A DNA stretch of 64,000 bases from Candidatus Ribeiella danica (GTDB lineage: Bacteria > Chloroflexota > Chloroflexia > Chloroflexales > Roseiflexaceae): assembly GCA_016717335.1 (NCBI GenBank), contig JADKFS010000011.1, positions 186,001 through 250,000 of the forward strand. Direction: 5' to 3'. Position 1 is the stretch's first letter, and every line of letters starts with the position of its first letter. A program made the translations under genes and the position numbers. Under the pieces are notes generated by a model. That model had not been told where the DNA came from and did no database searches. It saw nothing but the letters and a program-made list of their open reading frames with translations. This document shows positions 37,009 through 45,923 of this stretch, one piece after another.

Positions 37009-37836
37009 CTACGACCGATCGCTCGACATCACGGCCGTCTGCTCGAGCTTTTGGCCGGGCGCCGCAGCGAACAGATAGCCAGCGCCGCGCACGGTCAGGA
37101 TATAGCGCGGGTTGGCCGGGTCGGGCTCGATCTTCTGGCGCAGGTGGTGGATGTGCGGCTTGATCAGCTCGGAGGCCTCAAGCGTATCGGCCTCGTACCC
37201 CTGCGCGAACTGCACGATCTGCTGGTACGTGAGCACCTGCCCGGCGTGCTGGGCCAGGCAGACCAGGATGCGGAACTCGGTGGGCGTGAGGTTCAGCTTG
37301 CGCCCTTCGAGGTACGCGGTCTGGTTCCAGGTCGAGAGGCGCAGGTCGCCGACCTCGATCTGGCTCTCCACCGACTGCTTCGCCTCGACGGCGCGCTCGC
37401 CCTGCAGCGCGTTGAGCACCGAGTGCAGCGTCTGGTAGAGCTGGTTCTTGCGGCGATGCTCCTGCTGCTCTTCCAGCGCCATTGTGACTCGCGCCAGCAC
37501 CTCCTGCGGGCTGGAGGTCTTGAGCATGTAGTCGTAGATGCCGAGATGCATGCCCTGGAGCGCCGTCTCCAGCGATCCGTGGCCGGTCAGGATAATGACC
37601 GACGCTTCGGGCTGGATCTCGCGCGCGCGCTGCGCCACGTCCAGCCCGCTCAGCCCGGGCATCTTCAGATCGAGCAGCAGCAGGTCGAACGTATGCTGGT
37701 GAATGAGATCCAGCGCCTCTTCGGCGCTCTCGGCAGTCATCACGTTGAAGCCGCGACGACGCAGCAGGGCGTCCATCGTCAGCCGGATCGGCGCCTCGTC
37801 GTCGGCGATCAGTATTTGTGCGGGTCGCTGTTCCAT
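37009..37836 (-). CDS. OmpR-type response regulator
   Basis: A 275-residue regulator. The receiver (residues 1-120) has the acidic pair in 'IADDE', the phospho-Asp in 'LLLLDLKMPG', Thr in 'ILTGHG' and Lys in 'MLKTSS'. A helical linker (125-165) leads to a winged-helix DNA-binding domain (about 170-262; 'LTPTEFRILVCLAQHAGQVL', 'HIHHLRQKIEPDPANPRYI', 'VRGAGYLF'). The ATG at 37836 (GGAG 6 bp upstream) is preferred to an upstream GTG. It lies 230 bp after the histidine kinase on the same strand, its probable partner. Confidence 0.92.
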   Translation of the reverse strand: MEQRPAQILIADDEAPIRLTMDALLRRRGFNVMTAESAEEALDLIHQHTFDLLLLDLKMPGLSGLDVAQRAREIQPEASVIILTGHGSLETALQGMHLGIYDYMLKTSSPQEVLARVTMALEEQQEHRRKNQLYQTLHSVLNALQGERAVEAKQSVESQIEVGDLRLSTWNQTAYLEGRKLNLTPTEFRILVCLAQHAGQVLTYQQIVQFAQGYEADTLEASELIKPHIHHLRQKIEPDPANPRYILTVRGAGYLFAAAPGQKLEQTAVMSSDRS

Positions 37837-37851
37837 CACGATCTCCTTCAC

Positions 37852-38066
37852 AAGCAGGCGTCACGGGCGACAACCGATTCGAGCCTGCCCGGATGAGTGG
37901 CGTGTTGTGTGTCGCGTGGCGCGCGTCTTCCTGCCTCGCACCACGTAATACGCAATACGTATCGACAATCCACCCTAGTGGCTCGCCACACTCATTCCGC
38001 TGGGTGCGGGCGTGGGGGCGGCTTCGCCGCTCCAAACCACCCCAGCAACATCAGTGAAGTAGACCA
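37852..38066. other. Gap between histidine kinase and response regulator
   Basis: About 215 bp with a short GGGGCGGCTTCGCCGCTCC hairpin near 38014-38032, of the palindromic type seen in the composite elements. No gene. Confidence 0.4.
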
Positions 38067-40382
38067 CTAGATATTCGGCTGGTATGGCAGCACCACGCGG
38101 AACGTGCTGCCGATCCCCTCGCTGCTCTCGACCTCGATCTGTCCGCTATGCTGAGTGACGATGTGCGCGCTGATCGAGAGGCCAAGCCCCGTCCCGTTTG
38201 GCTTGTTGGTGAAGAACGGCTCGAACAGGTGCGCGCGTATATCCTCGGGGATCCCGGTTCCCGTATCCTGAATCTCGATCAGCGCCACCGTCGGCCCGGC
38301 CACCGTGCGGACGGTCAGTGTGCCGCCGTTCGGCATGGCGTCGATCGAGTTCAGCACCAGGTTCAGAAACACCTGCCGGAGCTGGTCGGCGTTGCAGAGC
38401 ACGCTTTGCAGCTCGTGGTCGGGCGCGAAGATGATCTTGATCTCGGCGTGCCTGGTGTTGAGCCCGGCCAGCGCCAGCGTATCCTGGACCAGGTCGTTGA
38501 CGTCGGCGGGCGCCAGGTCGCCGCGGGCAGGGCGATAGAAATCGCGCATGCGCTGGATAATTCCGGCGATTCGCGTCAGCTGCTCGCGGGCGATCGTCAG
38601 GTAGCCCGACTCGCGCACGCGCTCCGGCGGCTCGTCCTCCAGCAGGTAGAGGCAGTTGCGGGCCGCGTAGAGCGGGTTGTTGATCTCGTGGGCGATCGCC
38701 GCGGCCAGCTGGCCGACCGCAGCCAGGCGCGCGGCCTGCAGGATCGCCGCCTCAGCCGAGCTGAGCCGCTCGTTCAGCGCGCGCTGCTGCTCCTCCAGGT
38801 TGGCCAGCTGATTCGACAGTGTCGCGGCGGCGCGCGCGCTGCGCTCCTCGAGGATCGCGGCGGCGGTCAGGTTCGCCAAGCCCTCCAGCGTCGCGCGCGC
38901 CTCGGCCGCGAACGGGCCGTCGCCGGTCTTGCGCACCAGCAGCAGCGCCCCGATCGCCTGGTCGTGGGCGATCAGCGGGAGCGCCAGCGTGCCGGTGGGC
39001 AGCTCGGGCAGCTCCAGCACGCTGTGGATCTGCTCGCGCAGCTCGTCGGCCACATCGGGCATGAGCGCGCTGTACTCATCGCGCGAGTTGGCGGCCTGCA
39101 CGTGGCGGTGGGTGAAGGCCGCGCCGAGCGCGCCGAGCGTCGTCGGCCAAGTCGAGCTCGGGACTTTGCTGAAGCCATCGCTCGCCCGCAGGGCCAGCCG
39201 ATCGTTCGACGGCTCGTACAGATAGATCGCGCAGGCATGCGCCTCGGGCGCCAGCGCCATGGCGTGGCGCATCGCGCGCTGCAGCACGCCGTCGAGGCTG
39301 CGCGCCGGCAGCAGCTCCTGGCTAAACTCCAGCAGCGTGTTCAAGTGCGCGGTGCGCCGCTGCACCTGCCGCTCCAGCTGCTCGGCCGAGCGCGTGCGTT
39401 CGATCACGCGGCCCAGCTGCGTGCCGACGTGCGCCATCACATCGAGCAGCGCCTCGTCGGGCTCGGCGACTCTGGTCGAGTAGAACTCGAGCACCGCCAC
39501 CGCCTCGGCGCCGACCAGCACCGGGAAGGCGAAGCCGGCCTTGATCCCGGTCTGCTTGGCCACCTGCGCCCGCGCGAAGGTCGGGTCCTCGGCCACATTC
39601 GAGATCCAGACCGGCTTGCCCTGCGCCAGCACCTTGCCCACCAGCCCAACCCCGGCGACGAAGTACTGCACCTCGGTCGCCGCGCGGAACGGCTCGAAAC
39701 GCGATCGGTCGTCGAGGTGCCAGATCGAGGCCGGCGCCAGCACCCCGCCGGCGTCGTTCGCGGGCAGGTAGACGTGGCCGATCGGCCAGCCGGTGTGGGA
39801 GCAGATCAGGTCGATCACGCGCTGCATCGCCTCCTCGACCGACGTCGCCTCGTTCGCGGTGACGGCGGCCTCCTGCAGCAGGCGCACGAACGCGGTCTGC
39901 CGGCGCAGGTCGGCCTCGGCCTGCTTGCGCTCGGTGACATCGCGGATGACGCTGGTGATGAGCAGGCCGAGATCGGTCTGCAGCGGGCTCAGGCTGACCT
40001 CGGTCGGGAACTCGGAGCCATCCCTGCGCCGCGCCACCAGGTCGCTCAAGATGCCCATCGGCCGCGTGCGCGGCTCGGCGGCGTAGTTGTCGCGGTGCTG
40101 CACGTGCACGTCGCGCAGGCGGTCGGGCAGGAGCAGCTCGACCGGCTGGCCGATCAGTTCGTCGCGGCCGTAGCCAAACAGCCGCTCGGCCTGCTGATTG
40201 GCGATCACAATCAGGCCATCGCCGTCGATTATCACGATTGCGTCGGGGGCCGATTCCAGCAGGATCTGAAACTTTGCCTCGGCCTGGGCGTGCCCGTTGG
40301 CCAGCAGCGGCGAGATCGACGCTGCTGGCTTCGGGGCAGTCTCGGTCTTCACAAATGCTCGATCCACAGTCCTCGCTCGCAC
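38067..40382 (-). CDS. PAS-GAF-GAF sensor histidine kinase
   Basis: A 771-residue soluble sensor. PAS (about 36-155, 'DAIVIIDGDGLIVIANQQAE', 'VIRDVTERKQAE'), first GAF (about 170-330), second GAF (about 350-510), coiled coil, HisKA with phospho-His in 'AAAIAHEINNPLYAARN' (near residue 565), and HATPase with N box 'LVLNSIDAMPNGG', G1 'DTGTGIPE' and G2 'GTGLGLSISAHIV'. No membrane segment, so it senses cytoplasmic signals (redox, light or small molecules). The start is uncertain: three in-frame GTGs within 31 bases and no strong ribosome site. Probably phosphorylates the downstream regulator. Confidence 0.9.
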   Translation of the reverse strand: MRARTVDRAFVKTETAPKPAASISPLLANGHAQAEAKFQILLESAPDAIVIIDGDGLIVIANQQAERLFGYGRDELIGQPVELLLPDRLRDVHVQHRDNYAAEPRTRPMGILSDLVARRRDGSEFPTEVSLSPLQTDLGLLITSVIRDVTERKQAEADLRRQTAFVRLLQEAAVTANEATSVEEAMQRVIDLICSHTGWPIGHVYLPANDAGGVLAPASIWHLDDRSRFEPFRAATEVQYFVAGVGLVGKVLAQGKPVWISNVAEDPTFARAQVAKQTGIKAGFAFPVLVGAEAVAVLEFYSTRVAEPDEALLDVMAHVGTQLGRVIERTRSAEQLERQVQRRTAHLNTLLEFSQELLPARSLDGVLQRAMRHAMALAPEAHACAIYLYEPSNDRLALRASDGFSKVPSSTWPTTLGALGAAFTHRHVQAANSRDEYSALMPDVADELREQIHSVLELPELPTGTLALPLIAHDQAIGALLLVRKTGDGPFAAEARATLEGLANLTAAAILEERSARAAATLSNQLANLEEQQRALNERLSSAEAAILQAARLAAVGQLAAAIAHEINNPLYAARNCLYLLEDEPPERVRESGYLTIAREQLTRIAGIIQRMRDFYRPARGDLAPADVNDLVQDTLALAGLNTRHAEIKIIFAPDHELQSVLCNADQLRQVFLNLVLNSIDAMPNGGTLTVRTVAGPTVALIEIQDTGTGIPEDIRAHLFEPFFTNKPNGTGLGLSISAHIVTQHSGQIEVESSEGIGSTFRVVLPYQPNI

Positions 40383-40758
40383 TCTCTCGTTACCGTTATG
40401 ACATCGTTCTTACGAACGCGCTGGGCTCAGGTAGGCCACCCGGCGTGGGCCGCCACTGCAAACAGCAAAGCTGCATGGCAGGGAATCACCACCTCGCCGA
40501 GCCAGATGATTGGCCGATCCTATATTAGTTGAGAAAGCGCTACCTAATCGTGAAGAACCTACAACTGTGAGTGAAGAGAGGCTTACTTGGTCGGGCCGCT
40601 TTCCTGTTCTATCTGAGCGTCTATATCCAGTTTCATCGCGTGTCGCTCGCGGCGCGCGAGTTGTGGCTATATCACGCCAGGTAGCCATGTATTTCCCCTG
40701 CCAACGGTGTGCTCATGCTATGCTGCATAGGTCAGAATGGCGAACAAGGAGGTTCGTA
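40383..40758. other. 376-bp intergenic region, no gene
   Basis: Divergent promoter region between the histidine kinase and the cDPGS-like operon. No composite element or tandem array was seen. TATGCT near 40724 is a weak -10 candidate for the rightward operon. Confidence 0.35.
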
Positions 40759-42096
40759 ATGGCTCGACGTCGAGTACTGATCATGGGCGCGGCGGGGCGC
40801 GATTTCCACGACTTCAACACAGTTTTCCGCAACGACGATCGCTACCAGGTCGTCGCCTTTACCGCGACGCAGATCCCCAACATCGAGGGGCGGCGCTACC
40901 CGCCCGAGCTGGCCGGCCGGCTCTACCCCGACGGCATCCCAATCATCGCCGAGTCCGATCTGGTCGACACGATCGCGCGGCTTGCGATCGACGAGGTCGT
41001 GTTCGCGTACTCCGACATCTCGTTCGAGTATGTGATGGAGCGGGCGACGACGGTGAACGCTGCCGGAGCCGATTTCCGGCTGCTCGGCACACGCCAGACG
41101 CTGATCGAGTCGCGGGTTCCGGTGATCGCCGTGGTGGCGGTGCGCACGGGCTGCGGCAAAAGCCAGACCTCGCGGAAGATCTGCCAGCTGCTGCGCGAGC
41201 GCGAGCTGCGCGTGGTTGCGATCCGCCACCCGATGCCCTACGGCGACCTCGCCAGGCAGCGGGTGCAGCGCTTCGCGACGCTGGACGACCTCAAGCGCCA
41301 CGACTGCACGATCGAGGAGATGGAGGAGTACGAGCCGCACATCACGCACGGCTCGGTGGTGTACGCGGGCGTCGACTACGGCGCGATCCTGCGCGCGGCC
41401 GAGACCGAGGCGGACGTGATCGTGTGGGACGGCGGCAACAACGACCTGCCGTTCTACCGGCCCGGCCTGACGGTCGCCGTGGTCGACCCGCACCGGCCGG
41501 GCCACGAGCTGCGCTACTACCCCGGCGCGACCAACCTGCGCATGGCCGACGTGGTGGTGATCAACAAGGTCGATTCGGCTCGCCGCGAGGATGTCGACCG
41601 CGTGCGCGAGAACATCCGCGGCGTGAACCCGGCCGCGACGATCGTGGAGGCCGCGTCGCCGATCGGCGTCGACGACGCGGCGGCGATCTACGGCAAGCGC
41701 GTCCTGGTCGTCGAGGATGGGCCGACGGTGACCCACGGCGGCATGCGCTACGGCGCGGGCATGCTGGCGGCCCGCAAGTACGGCGCGGCCGAGATCGTCG
41801 ACCCGCGGCCCTACGCGGTCGGCGCGCTGGCCGAGACGTTCCGCAAGTACCCCGACACCGGCGCGCTGCTGCCGGCGATGGGCTACGGCGCGAACCAGAT
41901 GCGCGATCTGGCGGAGACGATCGAGCGGGTGCCGTGTGACACCGTCGTGATCGGGACGCCGATCGACCTGCGGCGAGTGATCGCGATCGCCAAGCCGGCC
42001 GTGCGCGTGACCTACGAGCTGGAGGAGATGACGAAGCCGGACCTGGCGGAGATTCTGGACGGCTTTCTCAAGAACGTTGGCACGTTGGCACGGTGA
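40759..42096 (+). CDS. Cyclic 2,3-diphosphoglycerate synthetase-like P-loop GTPase
   Basis: A 445-residue protein of COG2403 type, related to archaeal cyclic 2,3-diphosphoglycerate synthetase. An N-terminal Rossmann-like part ('RRRVLIMGAAGRDFHDFNTV', residues 3-22) precedes a P-loop 'VAVRTGCGKSQTSRKI' (near 132) and an NKxD motif 'VVVINKVDSA' (near 270) that specifies guanine nucleotide. Bacterial members have no established reaction. AAGGAGG lies 6 bp before the ATG. It heads an operon with ornithine carbamoyltransferase and carbamate kinase. Its C-terminus (KNVGTLAR) is read from an octamer array that continues past the stop. Confidence 0.85.
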   Translation: MARRRVLIMGAAGRDFHDFNTVFRNDDRYQVVAFTATQIPNIEGRRYPPELAGRLYPDGIPIIAESDLVDTIARLAIDEVVFAYSDISFEYVMERATTVNAAGADFRLLGTRQTLIESRVPVIAVVAVRTGCGKSQTSRKICQLLRERELRVVAIRHPMPYGDLARQRVQRFATLDDLKRHDCTIEEMEEYEPHITHGSVVYAGVDYGAILRAAETEADVIVWDGGNNDLPFYRPGLTVAVVDPHRPGHELRYYPGATNLRMADVVVINKVDSARREDVDRVRENIRGVNPAATIVEAASPIGVDDAAAIYGKRVLVVEDGPTVTHGGMRYGAGMLAARKYGAAEIVDPRPYAVGALAETFRKYPDTGALLPAMGYGANQMRDLAETIERVPCDTVVIGTPIDLRRVIAIAKPAVRVTYELEEMTKPDLAEILDGFLKNVGTLAR

Positions 42097-42188
42097 AACG
42101 TTGGAACGTTGGCACGGTGAAACGTTGGCACGTTGGCACGGTGAAACGTTGGCACGGTGAAACGTTCTAACATGCTAACGTTCCAACG
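42072..42188. repeat. Octamer array, AACGTTGG type
   Basis: About fourteen 8-bp units (AACGTTGG, CACGTTGG, CACGGTGA, AACGTTCT, AACATGCT, AACGTTCC). The first 25 bp code for the end of the GTPase; the array stops just before the argF ribosome site. Confidence 0.85.
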
Positions 42189-42201
42189 ACCCGGAGGCGT
42201 T

Positions 42202-43194
42202 ATGCTGACCTATGCTCCCATCCACACCAAAGACTTCATCTCGATCCAGGACCTGACCGCCGCCGAGTACTGGGGGCTGTTCGACCTGGCGCGCGACGCC
42301 AAGCTGGTGCCGATGGCGTACGAGGCGAGCCTGAAGGGCAAGACGCTGGCGATGATCTTCGAGAAGCCCTCGCTGCGCACGCGGGTGACGTTCGAGGTCG
42401 GTATCCAGCAGCTCGGCGGCTACGCGGTCTACCTGTCGCCGGCCGATATCTCGCTGGGCAAGCGCGAGTCGGCCGCCGACGTGGCGCGCAACCTGTCGCG
42501 CTGGGTCGACGCGATCATGATCCGCACGTTCGACCACGCGATCTGCGTCGAGCTGGCCCGCGAGGCCAGCATCCCGGTGATCAACGGGCTGACCGACCTG
42601 CTGCACCCCTGCCAGGCCATGGCCGACTACCTGACGATGCTTGAGATCAAGGGCTCGCTCAAGGGGCTGGCGGTGGCCTATGTCGGCGACGGCGACAACG
42701 TGGCGCACGAGCTGATGTTCGGCGCGGCCAGGGCCGGCGCGCACCTGACGATCGCCACGCCGCCGGGCTACGCGCCCGACCAGGAGCTGCTGCTGCTGGC
42801 GCGGGCCGACGCGCGCGCGACCGGCGCGCGGATCGAGGTCGTCGTCGACCCGCGCGAGGCCGTACACGGCGCCGACGTGGTCTACACCGACGTGTGGGCC
42901 AGCATGGGCCGCGAGGCCGAGGCCGAGCAGCGGCGGCGGATCTTCTTGCCCTACCAGGTCAACGCAGCGCTGATGCGGCTGGCCCGGCCCGACGCGATCT
43001 TCATGCACTGCCTGCCCGCGCACCGCGGCGCTGAGGTCACCGACGACGTGATCGACTCGGCGCAGTCGGTGGTGTACGACCAGGCCGAGAACCGGCTGCA
43101 CATCCAGAAAGCAATCCTGATCGAGCTGATGAAAGATCGAGAGGCTAGTACATGGGACGAACCGCACTCATCGCGGTTGGCGGCAATGCGCTGA
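42202..43194 (+). CDS. argF: Ornithine carbamoyltransferase
   Basis: A 330-residue enzyme: ornithine + carbamoyl phosphate to citrulline + phosphate, reversible. Carbamoyl-phosphate loop 'EKPSLRTRVTFEVG' (near residue 54), 'LLHPCQAMADYL' (near 133), the ornithine loop 'DVWASMGRE' (near 232) and 'HCLPAHRGAEV' with the catalytic Cys. The SMG loop supports ornithine over putrescine. ATG at 42202 with GGAGG 4 bp upstream. Its last 43 bases overlap the carbamate kinase gene. With that kinase it could run backwards to make ATP from citrulline. Confidence 0.94.
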   Translation: MLTYAPIHTKDFISIQDLTAAEYWGLFDLARDAKLVPMAYEASLKGKTLAMIFEKPSLRTRVTFEVGIQQLGGYAVYLSPADISLGKRESAADVARNLSRWVDAIMIRTFDHAICVELAREASIPVINGLTDLLHPCQAMADYLTMLEIKGSLKGLAVAYVGDGDNVAHELMFGAARAGAHLTIATPPGYAPDQELLLLARADARATGARIEVVVDPREAVHGADVVYTDVWASMGREAEAEQRRRIFLPYQVNAALMRLARPDAIFMHCLPAHRGAEVTDDVIDSAQSVVYDQAENRLHIQKAILIELMKDREASTWDEPHSSRLAAMR

Positions 43195-44156
43195 TCCGGG
43201 CCGGTCAGAGCGGGACGATCGCGGAGCAGCGCGAGAACGCCGCGACCACCGGCCGCTATATCATAGAGCTGATCCGGAGCGGCTACTCGGTCGTCGTCAC
43301 GCACGGCAACGGCCCGCAGGTCGGGGCGCAGTTGCTGCGCTCGGAGATCGCGTCCGGCCAGGTGAACCCCGAGCCGCTGGATGTGTGCGGGGCCGATACG
43401 CAGGGCTCGATCGGCTATGTGCTCGAGCAGGCGCTGGAGTACGCGCTCGACGAGGCCGGGCTGAGCACTCCGGTCGTGACCGTGATCACGCAGACGGTGG
43501 TGAGCGAGGCCGACCCGGCGTTTCAGCACCCGACCAAGCCGGTCGGGCCGTTCTACTCGGCCGAGGAGGCGCAGCGCCGCGAGCGCGAGCTTGGCTGGGC
43601 TATGGTCGAGGACTCCTCGCGCGGCTACCGGCGCGTGGTCGCGTCGCCCGACCCGCTCGAGATCGTCGAGCTCAAGGTGATCCGCAGCCTGGTGAGCGAC
43701 GGCTATATCGTGATCGCGGCCGGCGGCGGCGGCATCCCGGTGGTGCGGCGCGGCGGGCACCTGATCGGCGTCGAGGCGGTGATCGACAAAGACCTGGCCG
43801 CGGCGCTGCTGGCGAGCAGCCTGCACGTCGACCTGTTCATCATTGCGACCGATGAGGAGCGGGTCTACGTCAACTATAAGCGGCCAGGTCAGGCCGCGCT
43901 CGGGCGGATCGGCGTCGCCGCCGTCGAGGCGTATGTTCGCGCCGGCCAGTTCCCAGCGGGCAGCATGGGGCCGAAGATCGACGCGGCGCTGCGCTTCCTG
44001 CGCGGTGGCGGGCAAGAGGTGATCATCACCTCGCCGAAGCACCTGCTCGACGCGGTGCTCGGCGCCGCCGGCACGCATATCGTGGCGGACGCTCGTCGCC
44101 ACGAGGAGACCGTCGCCCCGCTCTACGAATGGCTGCTCGACGTGTACGCGCTGTAA
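43152..44156 (+). CDS. arcC: Carbamate kinase
   Basis: A 334-residue amino-acid kinase-fold enzyme: carbamoyl phosphate + ADP to carbamate + ATP. 'IAVGGNALIRAGQ' at the start, 'VVTHGNGPQVG', 'IAAGGGGIPVVR', the catalytic Lys in 'VIDKDLAAALLA', 'IATDEERVYVNY' and 'GSMGPKIDAALRFL' are all present. Start lies inside argF; the reading frame differs. This is the ATP-yielding end of arginine or citrulline breakdown, though no arginine deiminase is in the window. Confidence 0.94.
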   Translation: MGRTALIAVGGNALIRAGQSGTIAEQRENAATTGRYIIELIRSGYSVVVTHGNGPQVGAQLLRSEIASGQVNPEPLDVCGADTQGSIGYVLEQALEYALDEAGLSTPVVTVITQTVVSEADPAFQHPTKPVGPFYSAEEAQRRERELGWAMVEDSSRGYRRVVASPDPLEIVELKVIRSLVSDGYIVIAAGGGGIPVVRRGGHLIGVEAVIDKDLAAALLASSLHVDLFIIATDEERVYVNYKRPGQAALGRIGVAAVEAYVRAGQFPAGSMGPKIDAALRFLRGGGQEVIITSPKHLLDAVLGAAGTHIVADARRHEETVAPLYEWLLDVYAL

Positions 44157-44171
44157 AATGAGGGATGTCTA

Positions 44172-44411
44172 ATGCTCACGGTCAAAATCCTGGGGCCGAA
44201 CTACGCCAACTGCCAGTGGCTCGAGACGGTCGTGCGGCAGGTCGTCGCCGAGCGCGGGCTCGTCGCCGAGATCGAGCAGATCACGAGCTATCCGGAGATC
44301 ATGCGATGGCCGGTCGTGGCGACGCCAGGGCTGGTCATCAACGACAGGCTGGTTGTCTCCGGGCGCATCCCCAGCGCAGACGAGATCGCGAGCTGGCTGA
44401 GCAGGAACTAG
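44172..44411 (+). CDS. Small thioredoxin-fold protein with one active-site cysteine
   Basis: A 79-residue protein of the Thioredoxin_3 ('small redox-active disulfide protein') type. The usual motif GxGCxxC is here 'GPNYANCQWLE', so the first Cys is Tyr and only the second is kept; the cis-Pro is in 'VVATPGLVIN'. It may form mixed disulfides or bind a ligand but cannot form the internal disulfide. It starts 15 bp after arcC and probably belongs to the same operon. Confidence 0.78.
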   Translation: MLTVKILGPNYANCQWLETVVRQVVAERGLVAEIEQITSYPEIMRWPVVATPGLVINDRLVVSGRIPSADEIASWLSRN

Positions 44412-44432
44412 CTCATGGCGTAGGCCGTGGCT

Positions 44433-44670
44433 TGTTGCCCTCATCCCCCTGCCCCCACTCCCGTCGGGAGTGGGGGGATTCTTGGTTGGTGCCGGGGTTT
44501 CGACGGAGCCAAAACCCCGGCACCAGCCCGTGTTTTTTCGCTGCCAAGGGTAAGGGCGGAGATCTTTCAGGTGTACATTTCGGCCTCTGCGTGCGGTTGT
44601 ACAGTGACCGTACGCAGAGACCAAGCATTTGGCTCCCCAAACCAAATGCCCCCCTCTAAGAAAGAGGAGG
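44433..44670. repeat. Composite hairpin element, copy L; gap 44412-44699
   Basis: CCCCACTCCC/GGGAGTGGGG (44454-44476), a GGTGCCGGGGTTT / AAACCCCGGCACC inverted repeat (44488-44524), GCATTTGG/CCAAATGC (44626-44648) and CCCCCCTCT/AGAGGAGGG stems. Lies between the convergent thioredoxin-like and DoxX genes. Confidence 0.82.
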
Positions 44671-44699
44671 GCACCGGGAGAGCGGTAGCGGTGGGCGCG

Positions 44700-45302
44700 T
44701 CAGGCTGTTGGTGTTGCCTGTGGTGGTCGCGCTGGCGGAGCCTTCTCGCCACCCCATGTCCAGGGCGTGCCGACCATCGGCAGCAGGAAGCGATCCACAC
44801 CGTACCAGCCGGCGACCTTCCAGGCCAGGATCAGGGCGATCGCGATGGCGAACAGCAGGCCGTTGGTGCTGGCCGCGCCGGCCATGATGAAGTTCCAGTT
44901 CAGGAAAGCACCGAAGAAGGCGGCGATGCCGACGAAGGCGCCGGCGATCAGGGCGATGCCGACCATCGTCTCGCCGATGGCAATCAGCGGCGCGAACCAC
45001 TGGTACCAGCCCTGGTCGAGCATGAACTGGATGAAGCCGCGGTACCAGTCGAAGGCGATCGGTGGCTTGCCCTTGTCGGGGAGCGCGACTGCGCCGGTCC
45101 AGAACCCCTTGAGCGCTGCGCCGCCGTCGAGCCAGCCGCCGCCGCTGATCTTGTGCCAGCCGGCGTTGACCCACTGGTAGCCCAGGTAGATGCGAATGAT
45201 GGCCCAGAGCCAGGCGAGCTTGGTCGTGCTGAACAACATGTGCGCCAACGGCGGATCGGGGATGGTGACTTCACCCTGCTTGGTGACGAGCGTGGACTTC
45301 AT
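44700..45302 (-). CDS. DoxX-family membrane protein 2
   Basis: A 200-residue membrane protein with four hydrophobic helices and the DoxX features 'WAIIRIYLGYQWVNAGWHKI' and 'IAIGETMVGIALIAGAFVGI'. It has a longer extramembrane loop (about 60-95) than the first DoxX gene and a Pro-rich tail. GGAGG precedes the ATG at 45302. Possibly linked to quinone or thiol oxidation; unproven. Confidence 0.85.
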   Translation of the reverse strand: MKSTLVTKQGEVTIPDPPLAHMLFSTTKLAWLWAIIRIYLGYQWVNAGWHKISGGGWLDGGAALKGFWTGAVALPDKGKPPIAFDWYRGFIQFMLDQGWYQWFAPLIAIGETMVGIALIAGAFVGIAAFFGAFLNWNFIMAGAASTNGLLFAIAIALILAWKVAGWYGVDRFLLPMVGTPWTWGGEKAPPARPPQATPTA

Positions 45303-45617
45303 GGCAGTTCCTCCAAATTGTGCTTTGATCAGGCGGCCGAGCATCAGTGCTGCCGTCTGTGCTGGGGGCTGAGCATCCCGCAGCAACATTTCTTGTGGAT
45401 AAGATTACCATGATACCGCTTGTCATGAGATAATGGCGAGCTACCGTTGGTTGCGATCCCTTAACCTGACAGATGTGTATTGTTTCATAGCTCGTGCAAT
45501 AGTTGCCGAGCTGCTACACCGGGTAGCCATGCTTTCTCGCTCCGGCCAGGTGGCCGGTGGTATGCTAGAGTCACTTCTTATGCGTGCGATGCACGCACAA
45601 TCATGCGAGAGGTTGAG
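45303..45617. other. 315-bp divergent promoter region, no gene
   Basis: Separates DoxX 2 from the Vor operon. A CCGGCCAGGTGGCCGG palindrome (45541-45556) lies 60 bp before the ferredoxin start and is a candidate operator; TATGCT follows at 45560. Otherwise nothing was seen. Confidence 0.4.
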
Positions 45618-45923
45618 ATGATACAAGGGCGTATCGTTATCGACTCCGAGCGCTGCAAGGGGTGCGAGCTCTGCACCACCGTCTGCCCTCAACACGTCAT
45701 CCACATGTCCGGCGTCTTCAACTCGAAGGGCTACCAGCCAGCTCAGCTGGCCGACCCAACCGGCGCCTGCACCGGCTGCGCGGTATGCGCGATCATCTGC
45801 CCAGACACGGCGATCACGGTCTTCCGTAGGCAAGAACCAAGAACCAAGAACCGAGAACCGGCCGGTGTGGTCGTCGGCGCTCAGCGCGCGACTCTTGCCG
45901 CTGTGGAGAGGAGGCTGCCGTGA
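45618..45923 (+). CDS. vorD: 2-oxoacid:ferredoxin oxidoreductase, ferredoxin-like delta subunit
   Basis: A 101-residue 2[4Fe-4S] protein with '[12 protein letters not shown]' and '[12 protein letters not shown]', both clusters complete. It passes electrons from the TPP subunit to free ferredoxin. ATG at 45618 with GAGAGG upstream. The C-terminal tail '[14 protein letters not shown]' is read from four AAGAACC-type heptamers and so is not conserved function. The stop overlaps the GTG start of the next gene (GTGA). Confidence 0.9.
   Translation: MIQGRIVIDSERCKGCELCTTVCPQHVIHMSGVFNSKGYQPAQLADPTGACTGCAVCAIICPDTAITVFRRQEPRTKNREPAGVVVGAQRATLAAVERRLP
45832..45859. repeat. Heptamer array inside the ferredoxin gene
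   Basis: AAGAACC three times and GAGAACC once, head to tail, within coding sequence. Because 7 is not a multiple of 3, each unit is read in a different frame. Confidence 0.8.

Noticed and set aside
38148..40532. A 794-codon open frame opposite the histidine kinase
   Set aside because: Antisense shadow; the minus strand holds intact PAS, GAF, HisKA and HATPase motifs.
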